Part shown: one piece after another, positions 27,606 to 37,716 of the stretch
Layout of the letters: every line of letters starts with the position of its first letter
Numbering within the stretch: the stretch's first letter is position 1
Origin: Vibrio syngnathi
GTDB taxonomy: Bacteria; Pseudomonadota; Gammaproteobacteria; Enterobacterales; Vibrionaceae
DNA: 64,000 bases
Reading direction: 5' to 3'
NCBI RefSeq assembly: GCF_002119525.1
Contig: NZ_CP017917.1
Location: 186,001 to 250,000, forward strand
Translations under genes and position numbers: made by a program
The notes under the pieces: model-generated
The model's input: only the letters and a program-made list of their open reading frames with translations
Databases searched by the model: none
Told to the model about the DNA's origin: nothing

Positions 27606-29786
27606 TTGGAACTAAGTTCGATTTCAAAGCAAAAACAAATATATACCCAACTATCACAGGCTTGTTTTACTGACCCTTTTGCTTTTCTAGGGCCATACTT
27701 ACCTTCTGATCAAGGTGCATTACGCGTATGGATTCCAGGGGCGGATAAAGTCGAGTTGATTGTTGGAAAGGAACCTCGTATTGAGTTAGCGCGAGAGGGT
27801 GAAAGTGGCTTCATTCTTAAGCAAGAAAGAGACTTACGTTTTACTCACTACAAGCTTGCGGTTGATTGGAATGGAGTAGAGCAGATCATCGATGATCCAT
27901 ACCAGTACCATGATCTGTACGCGAGTTATGAGGATCTTCATACACCTAAAGATATGTATCATCACATGGGGGCTCAGTTTATTACGCTAGAGCGTGATGG
28001 ACAGACGATTTCGGGCACGCGTTTCTTGGTGTACGCACCGCATGCAACAGCGGCTAGTTTGGTGGGTAACTTCAACGCTTGGGATGGTCGTCGCCACCCA
28101 ATGCAACGCTTAGATTATGGTATGTGGGGCTTATTCATTCCCGATCTGGAAGAAGGCGCTCAATACAAATTCGAATTAAAAGGACCTGATGGCGAAGGCT
28201 TACCACACAAAGCTGATCCATGGGGTTTCTACTCTGAGCAGTACCCATCATTTTCATCTGTGACTTACGATCACGCTCGCTACCAGTGGCAAGATTCTCA
28301 ATGGCAGAATCGCCCGGTAACGCAAAAGCGCAAAGAAGCCCTTTCATTCTATGAATTGCACGCCGGCTCTTGGAAGCGTAATGCTGAAGGTGAATTCCTA
28401 AACTACCGTGAGCTAGCAGCAGAGCTAATTCCATATCTAACGGATCTGGGTTACACACACGTCGAGTTGATGCCGGTTTCAGAGCATCCGTTTTACGGTT
28501 CTTGGGGCTACCAGCCAATAGGCTTGTTCGCACCAACAAGTCGTTTTGGTTCTCCAGATGATTTCAAATTCTTCGTCGATCAGTGTCACCAAGCTGGTCT
28601 GGGTGTTGTTCTGGACTGGGTTCCTGCTCATTTCCCAAGTGATGATCACGGCCTAGCAAACTTCGATGGCACGCCTTTGTTCCATGATCCAGATCCTCGC
28701 CGTGGTTGGCACCAAGATTGGAACTCGTACATCTACGACTTAGGCAAAGAGCATGTTCGTCGTTTCTTGGTAGCAAACGCTCTGTACTGGTTCGAACAAT
28801 TCCACATCGACGGCATTCGTGTTGATGCGGTTGCCTCGATGTTGTACCTCGATTACTCGCGTAGCCATGATCAATGGATTCCGAATGTAGACGGCGGTAA
28901 TGAAAACTACGACGCTATCGCTACCCTTAAGTGGATGAACGAAGAAGTGTACAAACACTTCCCGAACGCGATGACGATTGCTGAAGAATCGACCGCTTTC
29001 CCTGGCGTTTCTGCACCGACCTTTATGGGTGGTTTAGGCTTTGGCTTTAAGTGGAACATGGGTTGGATGCACGACAGTTTGTCTTACATCCAAGAAGATC
29101 CGATCAACCGTAAATATCACCACGACACGATCACTTTCCCACTGGTTTATGCCCATAGTGAGAACTACGTATTGTCTCTGTCTCACGATGAGGTGGTTTA
29201 CGGTAAAGGTTCTATCCATAACAAGATGCCAGGTGATGAATGGCAGCAAACGGCCAACTTACGTGCCTACATGGGTTACATGTATGCGCAGCCGGGTAAA
29301 AAGCTGAACTTCATGGGCGCAGAATTTGGCCAAACAGCTGAATGGAACCATGATGACCAACTGCAATGGTTCTTGTTGGAATATGAACGCCATCAAGGTG
29401 TTCAACGCTTGACGAAAGATTTGAACAATCTATACCGTTCTGAGGCAGCAATGCACGATCTTGATTTCGATCCGAAAGGTTTTGAGTGGCGTCTTCAAGA
29501 TTCTGCTGAAGCAAGCATCTTAGCTCATGAACGTATCAGCGAATCTGGTGAACGAGTGTTGGTTGTTTCTAACTTTACGCCCGTTCCTCATGAGCGTTTC
29601 CGCTTAGGTGTTCCAGCCCAAGGCCAGTACTCGCTATTGCTGAATACTGACTCGGCTGATTACGCAGGCAGCGGTTTTGAAGTGAAGCAGGTTGCTGAGG
29701 TTGAATCAGTCGCGAGTGAAGGTTTAGACACGTCGATTGAGCTACGTTTACCACCACTTTCAACGGTGTTTTATAAATTAAACTAA
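27606..29786 (+). CDS. glgB: 1,4-alpha-glucan branching enzyme
   Basis: GlgB makes alpha-1,6 branches in glycogen. Counted from a TTG start at 27606, the protein has 726 residues, with the GH13 catalytic residues at Asp407 ([10 protein letters not shown]), Glu460 (TIAEES) and Asp528 (LSHDEVVYG), two positions from the E. coli residues 405, 458 and 526. A CBM48 domain precedes the barrel (about 115-215). The frame is open further up to 27540, but that stretch overlaps the malQ terminator; the TTG preceded by AGGGAGA is the likeliest start. No glgA or glgC is near. It is the last gene of the block before a bidirectional terminator. Confidence 0.94.
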   Translation: MELSSISKQKQIYTQLSQACFTDPFAFLGPYLPSDQGALRVWIPGADKVELIVGKEPRIELAREGESGFILKQERDLRFTHYKLAVDWNGVEQIIDDPYQYHDLYASYEDLHTPKDMYHHMGAQFITLERDGQTISGTRFLVYAPHATAASLVGNFNAWDGRRHPMQRLDYGMWGLFIPDLEEGAQYKFELKGPDGEGLPHKADPWGFYSEQYPSFSSVTYDHARYQWQDSQWQNRPVTQKRKEALSFYELHAGSWKRNAEGEFLNYRELAAELIPYLTDLGYTHVELMPVSEHPFYGSWGYQPIGLFAPTSRFGSPDDFKFFVDQCHQAGLGVVLDWVPAHFPSDDHGLANFDGTPLFHDPDPRRGWHQDWNSYIYDLGKEHVRRFLVANALYWFEQFHIDGIRVDAVASMLYLDYSRSHDQWIPNVDGGNENYDAIATLKWMNEEVYKHFPNAMTIAEESTAFPGVSAPTFMGGLGFGFKWNMGWMHDSLSYIQEDPINRKYHHDTITFPLVYAHSENYVLSLSHDEVVYGKGSIHNKMPGDEWQQTANLRAYMGYMYAQPGKKLNFMGAEFGQTAEWNHDDQLQWFLLEYERHQGVQRLTKDLNNLYRSEAAMHDLDFDPKGFEWRLQDSAEASILAHERISESGERVLVVSNFTPVPHERFRLGVPAQGQYSLLLNTDSADYAGSGFEVKQVAEVESVASEGLDTSIELRLPPLSTVFYKLN

Positions 29787-29800
29787 TAGTCACAAATACG

Positions 29801-29830
29801 AAAAAGGGAGCCTTAAGGCTCCCTTTTTTT
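29801..29830. terminator. Bidirectional terminator glgB / ECF operon
   Basis: GGGAGCC at 29806-29812 and GGCTCCC at 29817-29823 form a tight stem with a TTAA loop, flanked by five A on the left and seven T on the right. It can serve glgB and the convergent ECF operon, whose last stop is at 29920. Confidence 0.92.
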
Positions 29831-29919
29831 GTTTCGTTTTTCATTCTAAGACGGCTTGAATTTCATTGAGTAGAGCATTAATCAGCACGTAATTTAAGCG
29901 TCGATTTCAATGAAACAGT

Positions 29920-30759
29920 CTAAAATGGATACCAGAATAACTGCGTTTCTAAAACACGTTTTGCGATCGCTAACACAACAATCAAGGCGATAACCATTAG
30001 CCAAACAAAATCGATACTTTTCAACGGTGCATAGCTATACCAGGTCCGTGACTTGTGTCGACCAAAACCTCGTAGCGTCATTGCATTTGAAATCTCGTCT
30101 GCACGGTCCAAGCTAGAAAAAATCAGTGGGCCTAGAACCTTAGCCACGTTTTTGATGCGAGTGAGTAAAGGCGCTTTCTTCGATAGTTCGACGCCACGAG
30201 CCTGTTGCGCGTGCATGATATTGATGAAGTCTTTTTTAACTTCAGGTAAATAACGTAGCGTTAAGCTGACCGCATAGGCGATTTTGTATGGAACACCAAT
30301 ACGGTTGAGGCTTGCTGCAAACTCGGTCGGATGCGTGGTAAAGACGAATATTAACGCTATCGGGAACATGCTCATGTATTTGAGCGTGACAGTGACTAAG
30401 TAAAACAGGGTCTCTTGGCTTAACGAGTAGCTTCCTGGCAGTGTCAGCAATAGAGTCTCGCTACCGATGAGCTCTGTACCTTGCTGTGGGGCAAGCAGGT
30501 ACATGAACAAAGCATTTAGGCTCAGTACACTCACCGTTCCCAATAACAAAGGCTTATAAACGCGCACAGGCACATTGGTAAGCTTTAGCAGGAATAAACC
30601 AGTCACAATAAGCAACGCAATCAATCTCAGGTCGAACGTAGTCAAAACCACAGTCACCCAAGCGAGAAAAAGTACAAATTTAGTGATGCCGTTCAGTGCG
30701 TGTAGTGGTGATTTAGTATCAATGTAGTTGATGCCAAATTTCACTTTTGATGCATTCAT
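29920..30759 (-). CDS. ECF transporter transmembrane T component
   Basis: This 279-residue inner-membrane protein has five to six hydrophobic segments and belongs to the CbiQ/EcfT family. The two coupling motifs A-R-G are present: QQARGVEL near residue 180 and TLRGFGRHKSR near 230, which seat on the ATPases. It is the scaffold of an energy-coupling-factor importer. Its ATG overlaps the stop of the ATPase gene (ATGA at 30756-30759), so the two are coupled. Confidence 0.92.
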   Translation of the reverse strand: MNASKVKFGINYIDTKSPLHALNGITKFVLFLAWVTVVLTTFDLRLIALLIVTGLFLLKLTNVPVRVYKPLLLGTVSVLSLNALFMYLLAPQQGTELIGSETLLLTLPGSYSLSQETLFYLVTVTLKYMSMFPIALIFVFTTHPTEFAASLNRIGVPYKIAYAVSLTLRYLPEVKKDFINIMHAQQARGVELSKKAPLLTRIKNVAKVLGPLIFSSLDRADEISNAMTLRGFGRHKSRTWYSYAPLKSIDFVWLMVIALIVVLAIAKRVLETQLFWYPF

Positions 30760-32450
30760 AGCGAGCTTCTCTCGTTGTCGATGAAGTACTGCATAAATGC
30801 GTTGGTGTCGTCGATTTTCATCATAGTCGCAAGTTCATAAATGCTGGTGGTACAAAGGTTCGCACGTTCTAAAAGCGATGGCTGACTAAACACTTCCGTC
30901 ATCGCTGCATTGGCAATCAACTTACTGTCTGCGATTACGATCGAACGTGTGGTGTATTCTAGAACCAAGTGCATGTCGTGTGAGATGATCACAACAGTAA
31001 TACCTAAATCTCGGTTAAGCTTTTGGATGAATGCCAGCATGGATGTGTAGTTACGGTAGTCTTGGCCTGCTGTAGGCTCATCTAAGATGAGGAGTTCAGG
31101 CTCCAACACTAAGATAGAAGCTATCGTTACGCGTTTTTTCTGACCGTAGCTCAGAGCTTCAATGGGCCAGTGGCGGAACTTGCTTAACCCACATAGTTCA
31201 AGAACGTGCTCTACTTTTTCTGTAATCAGCTGCTCTGCAATACCGCGGTTACGAAGACCAAAAGCAATCTCATCAAAAATCATATGATGTGAGATCATAT
31301 GATTCGGATTCTGCATCACTACACCGACTTTCTGGCTTCTTTCAAAGATGGAAAGTTCAGATAAGTCTTGACCATTTAGATAGGAAGAGCCTGAATCAGC
31401 ATCGATCACACCCATGATGAGTTTGGTGATAGTGGATTTACCCGAACCGTTCTTGCCCAGAATCGAGACAAACTCACCCTTACCAATTTTGAAACTCACA
31501 TCTTCGAGTGCATTCTTTTCGCCATCGTAAGAATAAGTTAAGCCATGAACTTCGAGTAAAGGTTGATACTGCTTTTCTGCAGCTGGGGCAGGGCGATCAG
31601 CAAACCAAGCTTGAACTGCTGGGCGGAACCTTTTGTAATCCAAAGCTTTGAGGTTTGACAGTTTATCTTCGCTTCGGAGCGGGGCTTGCGCTGCTTTAAG
31701 TGCGGATAAGTAAAGAGGCTCACGAATACCGTGAGTTTCTAGTAACTTGGACGCTAAGATGTAATCCGGAGTCATATCCGCGACGATTTCACCGCGCTCC
31801 ATTAAGATCACACGATCGATATCGCGATGTAGAACATCCTCAAGACGATGCTCGATAATCACGATAGTCTTGTTGGTTTCTTTATGGAGTTGGTCGATGA
31901 TCTCAATCGTTGCTTTGCCCGTTTTCGGGTCAAGGCTTGCTAAAGGCTCATCAAACAGCAAAATATCGACGTCGTCGACCAAGATTCCTGCCAACGATAC
32001 TCGTTGCTTTTGACCACCTGAAAGGTCATGAGGAGAGCGCTCAAGCATATCCGCTAGGTCGACCATTTTTGCAGTCGATTTAACTAACGGGTACATATCA
32101 ATGTTCGACATTAACTGGTTTTCTAATGCGAACGCGATATCTTCACCGATACTTAACCCCACAAATTGGCTGTCAGTATCTTGTAATACTGTGCCTACTT
32201 GCTCGGTATAGTCGTGCATTGAAAATTCAGAGATATTCTTACCGTTGATCTCTAAAGACCCAGATACCTCACCTTTGATTGCATGAGGTATCAGACCATT
32301 GAGACACTGACCTAGGGTAGATTTACCACTACCACTTGGCCCAATAATGACGATTTTCTCTCCTTTCTCTATCCTTAGATTGATATTTTTTAGCGTCGGT
32401 TTATCCAGCGACTCATATCTAAAAGAGAAGTTCGAAAATGCTATAGTCAT
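30756..32450 (-). CDS. ECF transporter ATPase, two fused ABC domains
   Basis: This 564-residue protein contains two complete ABC ATPase domains in a row, so one polypeptide supplies both ATPases of an ECF importer. Each has its motifs: Walker A IGPSGSGKST (about 35-44) and LGKNGSGKST (about 335-344), and signature motifs LSGGQKQR and LSYGQKKR, each followed by a Walker B with LFDEP or LILDEP. It is co-transcribed with the S component upstream (6-base gap) and overlaps the T component downstream by four bases. Confidence 0.94.
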   Translation of the reverse strand: MTIAFSNFSFRYESLDKPTLKNINLRIEKGEKIVIIGPSGSGKSTLGQCLNGLIPHAIKGEVSGSLEINGKNISEFSMHDYTEQVGTVLQDTDSQFVGLSIGEDIAFALENQLMSNIDMYPLVKSTAKMVDLADMLERSPHDLSGGQKQRVSLAGILVDDVDILLFDEPLASLDPKTGKATIEIIDQLHKETNKTIVIIEHRLEDVLHRDIDRVILMERGEIVADMTPDYILASKLLETHGIREPLYLSALKAAQAPLRSEDKLSNLKALDYKRFRPAVQAWFADRPAPAAEKQYQPLLEVHGLTYSYDGEKNALEDVSFKIGKGEFVSILGKNGSGKSTITKLIMGVIDADSGSSYLNGQDLSELSIFERSQKVGVVMQNPNHMISHHMIFDEIAFGLRNRGIAEQLITEKVEHVLELCGLSKFRHWPIEALSYGQKKRVTIASILVLEPELLILDEPTAGQDYRNYTSMLAFIQKLNRDLGITVVIISHDMHLVLEYTTRSIVIADSKLIANAAMTEVFSQPSLLERANLCTTSIYELATMMKIDDTNAFMQYFIDNERSSL

Positions 32451-32456
32451 TAGCGT

Positions 32457-33005
32457 TTATGCCTCGGTCAGGTTGCGACTTTGCTTGTTACGTTTAGCAA
32501 CTGATTTTAGGATCAGGAAGCCAACAACTGCGATCAGAATCGTGTTGCCCGCAGCGATGATAGACAGTTGAGTGAAGACTTTAGTAAACGGTTCTGCGTA
32601 TAGGATGGTGTCTAGGAACGCAGAGCTACCGTAACCCACAACGTTACCCACAAGGGCAAGTACCACAAACAGTGCAAAATCTTTCATTGGCAGATCGCCT
32701 TGTTGGAGGCGGTTCTTAGTTATCATTGGGAATAAGCCGATAACCATGCCGACAATACCTGAGCCTAATACCCAAGTTAACCATACCCCCCAACCTGCAA
32801 ACAGATCCGTTACCCAGTGACCGATAAAGCCAACCAAGAAGCCAACGATAGGGCCAAACAAAACAGAAAACAGTGCGAGAACTGCCATTGCTGGTTTCAA
32901 TGTCGTGTTAGCAAACACTGGGACACCAAACATAGGTAAACCACCAATGCCGTACAGTGCCGCGCCAATAGCAATAACGACGACTGTTTTAGCTGAAAAG
33001 TTCAT
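32457..33005 (-). CDS. ECF transporter substrate-binding S component, UPF0397 family
   Basis: The 182-residue protein has five to six membrane segments and matches the UPF0397 family, whose members start [19 protein letters not shown], so the ATG at 33005 is preferred to the longer open frame up to 33128; GAGGT precedes it. S components bind a vitamin or similar small molecule and set the specificity of the ECF importer. The substrate of this family is not known to me. A TATAAT box (33106-33111, minus strand) and a PurR-like word (33067-33080) lie upstream, but no known riboswitch fold is visible. Confidence 0.9.
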   Translation of the reverse strand: MNFSAKTVVVIAIGAALYGIGGLPMFGVPVFANTTLKPAMAVLALFSVLFGPIVGFLVGFIGHWVTDLFAGWGVWLTWVLGSGIVGMVIGLFPMITKNRLQQGDLPMKDFALFVVLALVGNVVGYGSSAFLDTILYAEPFTKVFTQLSIIAAGNTILIAVVGFLILKSVAKRNKQSRNLTEA

Positions 33006-33222
33006 AGATAACCTCGAATACTGAAAATAAAGCATAATATTCGCCATTATTAATATGCGTCTCAATGAGAACGTTTTTTGGGCAAATATAAAAAATAAGG
33101 CGCGCATTATACAGTAGAACCCTTCCATAAGGGAAGATAAGTGTCTAGATGTCTAAAATTCCACCTTAGTAGGCTGGTGCGGCGTAAAAAGTGCGACTTT
33201 ACGGTTAATCAAGCAACAAAAA

Positions 33223-33247
33223 AGCCAGAACGAGTCTGGCTTTTTCA
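33223..33247 (-). terminator. Terminator after the HlyD-family gene
   Basis: AGCCAGA at 33223-33229 pairs with TCTGGCT at 33235-33241; A residues on the left give a minus-strand U tract and T residues on the right make it usable from both sides. It lies about 70 bases beyond the stop at 33314. Confidence 0.9.
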
Positions 33248-33295
33248 TTCGTCTTAACAATATGTTAAGAGGGTTCGTCGTATACTGACGACCAT

Positions 33296-33328
33296 TTAGT
33301 GGTCTAGATACGGTTAGTGGTCTAGATA
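33296..33328. repeat. Direct repeat, period 18 bp, overlapping a stop codon
   Basis: TTAGTGGTCTAGATA occurs at 33296-33310 and again at 33314-33328. The second copy begins with the stop codon of the HlyD-family gene and includes its last four codons, so the gene end appears to have been duplicated downstream. Confidence 0.8.
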
Positions 33329-34444
33329 TAGATAGTTTTGCCAGCTCTTCATGCGAATAAGTACTTTACGCATGATAGATACGTGAGTGAAGCTGTCAGA
33401 ATAAACGGCTACTTCAACGGCAGTACCCATAGGCAAATGGTACTCAGACAGGTCATCAGTGATGGTCAGCTTAACAAATACACGGCCGCTGGTACGCAGT
33501 GCGTCAGTACCTAGAAGTGTGCCTCGAGCTTGGAATTGACTCTCACCAATCGCTGGGATCACTTCATCAATGCGTCCTTTAAACACTTTTCCTGGCAGTG
33601 CTCTAAATAGAAACTCAGCTTCGTAGCCAGGTTGCAGGCGTTGTAGTGAGTTTTGTCTAAAGGCTGCGGTATAAAATTGTGCTTCAGTGTGAACAAAGGT
33701 CATCACAGGCGCTAATGGTAGTGGTACAGCCATTACACCTGGACGCAGTGCTAGTTGAGTTACGTAGCCATCGGTTGGTGCTCTTACCACCGTTTGGTCA
33801 AGGTTGAATTCAGCTTTACGCAAATCAGCAAGTAAGCCTGCTACCGCGGTATTCTCACCACCAATCTCAGAGTTAAGTGCGATCTGAGCTTGTTGCTGGT
33901 TCGCTTCGGCTACTTTTACTGCGGCTTCTGCACCCTTATAAGCTTGTCTGCGAGTATCTAATTGTTGTTCAGTGAATGCACCACTCTCAAAACCACGTTT
34001 GTAACGAGAAAACTCGCGCTGAGCTTTATCTCTTTCGGCAATGGCTTTGATTTTGGCGGCTTCTGCTTCTCCAACTTGGGACTCTAGACCTAAGGCGCCT
34101 TGGCTCGCTTCTTTTACTTTGGCTTGCAGCTTAGCCACTTCAGCTTCAAAAGGAATTGGGTCTATCTTGAAAAGGATATCGCCTTTCGTGAGAGGTTTAT
34201 TCGCTTCAACCGGAACCTCGATAACTTTGCCTCGAACCCCAGAAACAATCGGTGTGGTTGAGTAAACTTGATTACCGATTTGTGTGAAAGGGTGGTTGTA
34301 GTTCATCAATAGAATCAAAGTACCGATGAGGACAACACCACCCAGAACGGCAGTGGGGACAGTCCATTTGTTTAGCGGGATGTTGAATACTTTGAAAATC
34401 GTAATACAAAGTGCCGCGTAGGTCATTATCAGCAGTAAATCCAT
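33314..34444 (-). CDS. HlyD/EmrA-family membrane fusion protein (YiaV-like)
   Basis: This 376-residue protein has two hydrophobic segments near the N-terminus (about 5-20 and 28-48), a first lipoyl/biotin-like half (VSGVRGKVIEVPVEANKPLT), a long coiled coil (about 100-210) and the second half of the lipoyl domain (VRAPTDGYVTQLALRPG) with a beta-barrel region after it. Such adaptors bridge inner and outer membrane in efflux systems. The gene shares TAATG with the DUF3302 gene upstream, an arrangement like yiaW-yiaV of E. coli. No pump gene is adjacent, so it may work with a remote transporter. Confidence 0.9.
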   Translation of the reverse strand: MDLLLIMTYAALCITIFKVFNIPLNKWTVPTAVLGGVVLIGTLILLMNYNHPFTQIGNQVYSTTPIVSGVRGKVIEVPVEANKPLTKGDILFKIDPIPFEAEVAKLQAKVKEASQGALGLESQVGEAEAAKIKAIAERDKAQREFSRYKRGFESGAFTEQQLDTRRQAYKGAEAAVKVAEANQQQAQIALNSEIGGENTAVAGLLADLRKAEFNLDQTVVRAPTDGYVTQLALRPGVMAVPLPLAPVMTFVHTEAQFYTAAFRQNSLQRLQPGYEAEFLFRALPGKVFKGRIDEVIPAIGESQFQARGTLLGTDALRTSGRVFVKLTITDDLSEYHLPMGTAVEVAVYSDSFTHVSIMRKVLIRMKSWQNYLYLDH

Positions 34445-34839
34445 TACTTAGTCTCCTGATCTTGAACGTTGTTTGTTTCTATCTCTGTGCTGTTTTGCTC
34501 AGTGCCCGCTTGCTTTAGCTGTGCGATTTCGTTCTGAAGTGTACTCACTTGGTCGATGAGAGTGTCGACTCGGTGATGAATATCGTGTTGTTCTTCTTCA
34601 AGCTTAGCGAAACCCCAACCACGATCTTTGCGCCACAACGTAGCCCAAATCCAAAGGAATGGCCAAATAGTGTGTAAAGTGAATAGGCTAACCCAGCCTG
34701 ATACATGGATAGCATCTTGATGAGGGTGATTGCGTTCTTTCGCAATTTCATAGGGAATATCGTGAATAACGATGATGCCGTAAAAGATAACTAATGCTAC
34801 GAAAATCAGTAGACCGAGTGCAAAGTAGTCTAAAAACAT
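34444..34839 (-). CDS. DUF3302 inner-membrane protein (YiaW-like)
   Basis: This 131-residue protein has two hydrophobic segments (about 5-25 and 45-65: WVSLFTLHTIWPFLWIWATL) and a C-terminal coiled coil (about 80-115, DTLIDQVSTLQNEIAQLK). It matches the DUF3302 family found next to HlyD-like adaptors such as E. coli YiaV. Stop and start overlap with the HlyD gene by one base, so both proteins are made together and probably form one membrane complex of unknown substrate. Confidence 0.88.
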   Translation of the reverse strand: MFLDYFALGLLIFVALVIFYGIIVIHDIPYEIAKERNHPHQDAIHVSGWVSLFTLHTIWPFLWIWATLWRKDRGWGFAKLEEEQHDIHHRVDTLIDQVSTLQNEIAQLKQAGTEQNSTEIETNNVQDQETK

Positions 34840-34867
34840 AACAGATCCTTGTAATGTTAGATGTTAG

Positions 34868-35161
34868 TTATAAATATACTACGCTATCATCCAAGTAATT
34901 GTTATCAAAATGATTTACCAATCTGCAAATAATATGTTGCCGCTGATAATGAGAACAAAACCATTGATGGGTCTTATAAAATTCAATTGAACTTGAATAG
35001 TTATTTCGGATTTCTTGTTGGTATTCTTGCTGACAAGATGACAGTTCTGATGTAAACGGCGCGCATTGCCACAATAACCACATACAACAAAGGATAAATG
35101 CGGATGTATATAGGTGAATTAGCGGCCATTGGCGCTGCGATGGTGTGGGCGTGTGCAACAT
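34868..35161 (-). CDS. Doubtful small ORF (97 aa)
   Basis: An open frame of 97 codons with one hydrophobic segment (residues 15-32) and several cysteines lies divergent from, and overlapping, the start of the DMT transporter gene. An internal ATG at 35083 would give 71 residues without overlap but leaves no room for a promoter. No good ribosome site is seen for either start. It may be a real lineage-specific protein, but chance is at least as likely. Confidence 0.25.
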   Translation of the reverse strand: MLHTPTPSQRQWPLIHLYTSAFILCCMWLLWQCAPFTSELSSCQQEYQQEIRNNYSSSIEFYKTHQWFCSHYQRQHIICRLVNHFDNNYLDDSVVYL

Positions 35162-36006
35162 GGATTTACGGGCAGTTTGGGCATCGCTTCTCTGCGATGC
35201 AGTTGAATATAGTTAAGGGTGTTGTAGCCTCCGGCATGATGCTTTTAGTCATGCCGTTAATACCGATGCCTGAATTCGAACTGAGTGCTAACCATTTTTG
35301 GATCTTGGCGATCTCGGGAGTCATTGGTATCGCAGTTGGTGACAGTGCTTATTTTGCGGCATTAAAAAGAATTGGTGCCAATAAGACCTTGTTGCTGGAA
35401 TCTCTGGCTCCCCCTCTTTCTGGTGTTTTGGCATTAATGTTTCTTGGCGCGGCACTCACATTGCAGAGTTGGCTCGGTGTCGTGATAACAACATTAGCGG
35501 TGACCTTTGTGGTCTTTCAGCCGTCGAAATCGGCGAACGGTGATTCTACAGATAAAGCACAATGGAGTGGTATTGGATTTGGGCTTATGGCAAGTGTTTG
35601 TCAGGCGTCGGGCGTGGTGATTTCCCACTACGCGTTAGTTGCAGGTGATGTTCCACCTCTGTTAGGCGCTTTGATTCGCCTGACGATAGGCGTGTTTGCT
35701 GTAATGCTGATTATCCCTTTCGTTGAAAAGAAGCCGTACTCATCGATAAAAAGAGATTTATGGGCAATGACCAAGCTCGATAAACTTTGGTTATTAGGGG
35801 CAATCTTTGTCGGGACGTTTCTCGCTCTATGGCTTCAGCAAGTGGCGTTGAAAAATGCTAATCCAGCGATTGCTCAAACATTAATTGCGACTAGTCCGGT
35901 TTTTATTTTGGTGATCTATGCGCTTAAAGGGGAAAAGGTGTCAAAACAAAGTCTAATCGGGACACTTGTCGCTCTGGGGGGGATCTCTCTGTTTTTCTAT
36001 CAATAG
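35098..36006 (+). CDS. EamA/DMT-superfamily transporter
   Basis: This 302-residue inner-membrane protein has ten predicted hydrophobic segments arranged as two EamA halves (about 5-140 and 155-300), the mark of drug/metabolite transporters. Internal duplication is visible in the repeated pattern of Pro/Gly before helices (LLESLAPPLSGVLALMF and IAQTLIATSPVFILVIYAL). Substrates of the family are exported metabolites or amino acids; the specific one is unknown. Two ATGs, at 35098 and 35104, are possible; the second is better spaced from AAAGGA. Confidence 0.9.
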   Translation: MRMYIGELAAIGAAMVWACATWIYGQFGHRFSAMQLNIVKGVVASGMMLLVMPLIPMPEFELSANHFWILAISGVIGIAVGDSAYFAALKRIGANKTLLLESLAPPLSGVLALMFLGAALTLQSWLGVVITTLAVTFVVFQPSKSANGDSTDKAQWSGIGFGLMASVCQASGVVISHYALVAGDVPPLLGALIRLTIGVFAVMLIIPFVEKKPYSSIKRDLWAMTKLDKLWLLGAIFVGTFLALWLQQVALKNANPAIAQTLIATSPVFILVIYALKGEKVSKQSLIGTLVALGGISLFFYQ

Positions 36007-36132
36007 CCTATTGCTATCACTAACCTAACTAGATTGAAGGTTATTTGAGAGTAGTGCTGCACTGAATGAGAGTTAGTCTGTATTTTCTCTCATCTATATA
36101 GTTACTCTCAGATCATGCTCTATCGATTGCAA

Positions 36133-37716
36133 CTACTCAGTACAGACCTGATTTCGACCATTAGCCTTTGCTCGGTATAGGGCTTTATCTGCACGATAGA
36201 AGGTACGCTGAGTATTTTCTCCCTCGCGATGCAAAGTGATACCGATACTCACGGTTAAACCGCGCTCGCCGAGTATTTCATGCCACCCAAATTGGAAGAT
36301 ACGCTCTCGATAATTTTCTGAGTGCATTTCTGCTTTTGCAAGGTCAGTATTCTCAAGGATGACGAGAAACTCTTCTCCGCCAAACCTGACACATGACGCG
36401 CCTCTAAACTTGAAGTATGAACGCAGTTCTTGAGAAACGTTGACGATCGCTTTATCGCCCACTAAGTGGCTCAGTTCATCATTGATTGACTTAAAGTGGT
36501 CGATATCGATAACCATTAATGCAAAAGGCGTTTCGTGTAGCAGTAGATCTTTCAGTTTTACATCTAACCAGCGACGGTTGTGTAACCCAGTCAGTGGATC
36601 GGTGAAAACATCTTGTTGTAGCTGAGCAACTGTATTTTTATGTTGCTCTGTTGTCTCTTTAAGCTCTTTGTTCTCTTGTTCGGAGAGAATGAGTTTAAGT
36701 TGTAATTCAAATCGAGATAGACGGCGCAGTTGGCTTGCACCAAGTTCGCTGATCGGGATCTGCTTCATCAGATCCGTTTCAATTCGGTAGCCTTTCTTCT
36801 CGTAGCTCAGCGCTTCTTGAAAACGCCCTTGATTCATACACACATCACTTAGGGAATCATAGAAGCGCTTCGCAAGCACTGGTGACGAGCCGGGCTTCAC
36901 ACGTTTGTGGGTGCTCGACAAGATCATACTTGCATAGTCTTGCTTTCCGGTCGCACTCAAGCAATGTGCTAACTCTAGACGAGTCATGGTCGCGAGCCAA
37001 CTTGCTTGAGTACTGTTGGCTGGATATTGAATTTTTGACAGACAACGAAGCGCTTCATGGTGCTTTTTCTTAGCACGGAGCACTTTTGCTTGATACAACA
37101 GTATCTGAGCTGTGAGTAGCTTATCACTCACTAAAATGCTCAGTTCTTCGCATTCGTTCAGTAAGTCGCTGGCCGCCGTTATTCGGTTGAGCAGTAGCAG
37201 ACTTGCTACCATATAAAGCTTGAATTTCAGACGAAGTGATCGACTGCTTATCGCGTGATCTATGCTATTGATTTTTTGGTAGTAGCGAAGAGCTCTGCTG
37301 TGGTCTCCGTAAGCGTCACACAGGTTCCCCATACCTAAGATAGCCATTACATATTCATCGATATGTCCGTGCTCAACGGCGATTGTCGATGAGCTGACGA
37401 ATTCATTCAGTGCCGACGTGTAATCACCAATTTCAACCAAGCGATTACTTAAGCTGGTCTTTACAGTAAGAATATCTTCTATATCTGTAGGAAGGTGGAG
37501 TAGGTCGAGTGCCAGTTTTAATTCATCAATACTGGTTTGATTTTGTTGTAACTCGGCGCGGTACTCAGAGCTGATGATGTAACAGTGTGCTTGTTCTGTT
37601 TGTGTCGTCGAAACGTGTTGGCGAATATGATTCCAGAATATGATCGCCTCTTCACCCGATACCGATGAAGGATCTAGACCTGCATCTGTAATCTTGCTTA
37701 ATAGGGTTTCCATCAT
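36133..37716 (-). CDS. TPR-GGDEF diguanylate cyclase
   Basis: The 527-residue protein has N-terminal TPR-like helices (about 60-330, for example EYVMAILGMGNLCDAYGDHS), a coiled-coil linker (about 335-365, LILSEQENKELKETTEQHK) and a C-terminal GGDEF domain (about 370-525). The active site is intact: DPLTGLHNRRWLD, ALMVIDIDHFKSIND and FGGEEF. The RxxD inhibitory site before GGEEF is not present (RGAS instead). No membrane segment is seen, so it makes cyclic di-GMP in the cytoplasm in response to a protein or ligand sensed by the TPR part. Its start overlaps the stop of the preceding TPR gene by four bases. Confidence 0.92.
   Translation of the reverse strand: MMETLLSKITDAGLDPSSVSGEEAIIFWNHIRQHVSTTQTEQAHCYIISSEYRAELQQNQTSIDELKLALDLLHLPTDIEDILTVKTSLSNRLVEIGDYTSALNEFVSSSTIAVEHGHIDEYVMAILGMGNLCDAYGDHSRALRYYQKINSIDHAISSRSLRLKFKLYMVASLLLLNRITAASDLLNECEELSILVSDKLLTAQILLYQAKVLRAKKKHHEALRCLSKIQYPANSTQASWLATMTRLELAHCLSATGKQDYASMILSSTHKRVKPGSSPVLAKRFYDSLSDVCMNQGRFQEALSYEKKGYRIETDLMKQIPISELGASQLRRLSRFELQLKLILSEQENKELKETTEQHKNTVAQLQQDVFTDPLTGLHNRRWLDVKLKDLLLHETPFALMVIDIDHFKSINDELSHLVGDKAIVNVSQELRSYFKFRGASCVRFGGEEFLVILENTDLAKAEMHSENYRERIFQFGWHEILGERGLTVSIGITLHREGENTQRTFYRADKALYRAKANGRNQVCTE

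Noticed and set aside
28135..28539. Minus-strand ORF of 134 codons inside glgB
   Set aside because: It has no recognisable domain and lies wholly within well-conserved glgB sequence.
33006..33222. Possible vitamin riboswitch before the ECF operon
   Set aside because: I find no TPP, FMN, cobalamin or preQ1 consensus elements in the leader.
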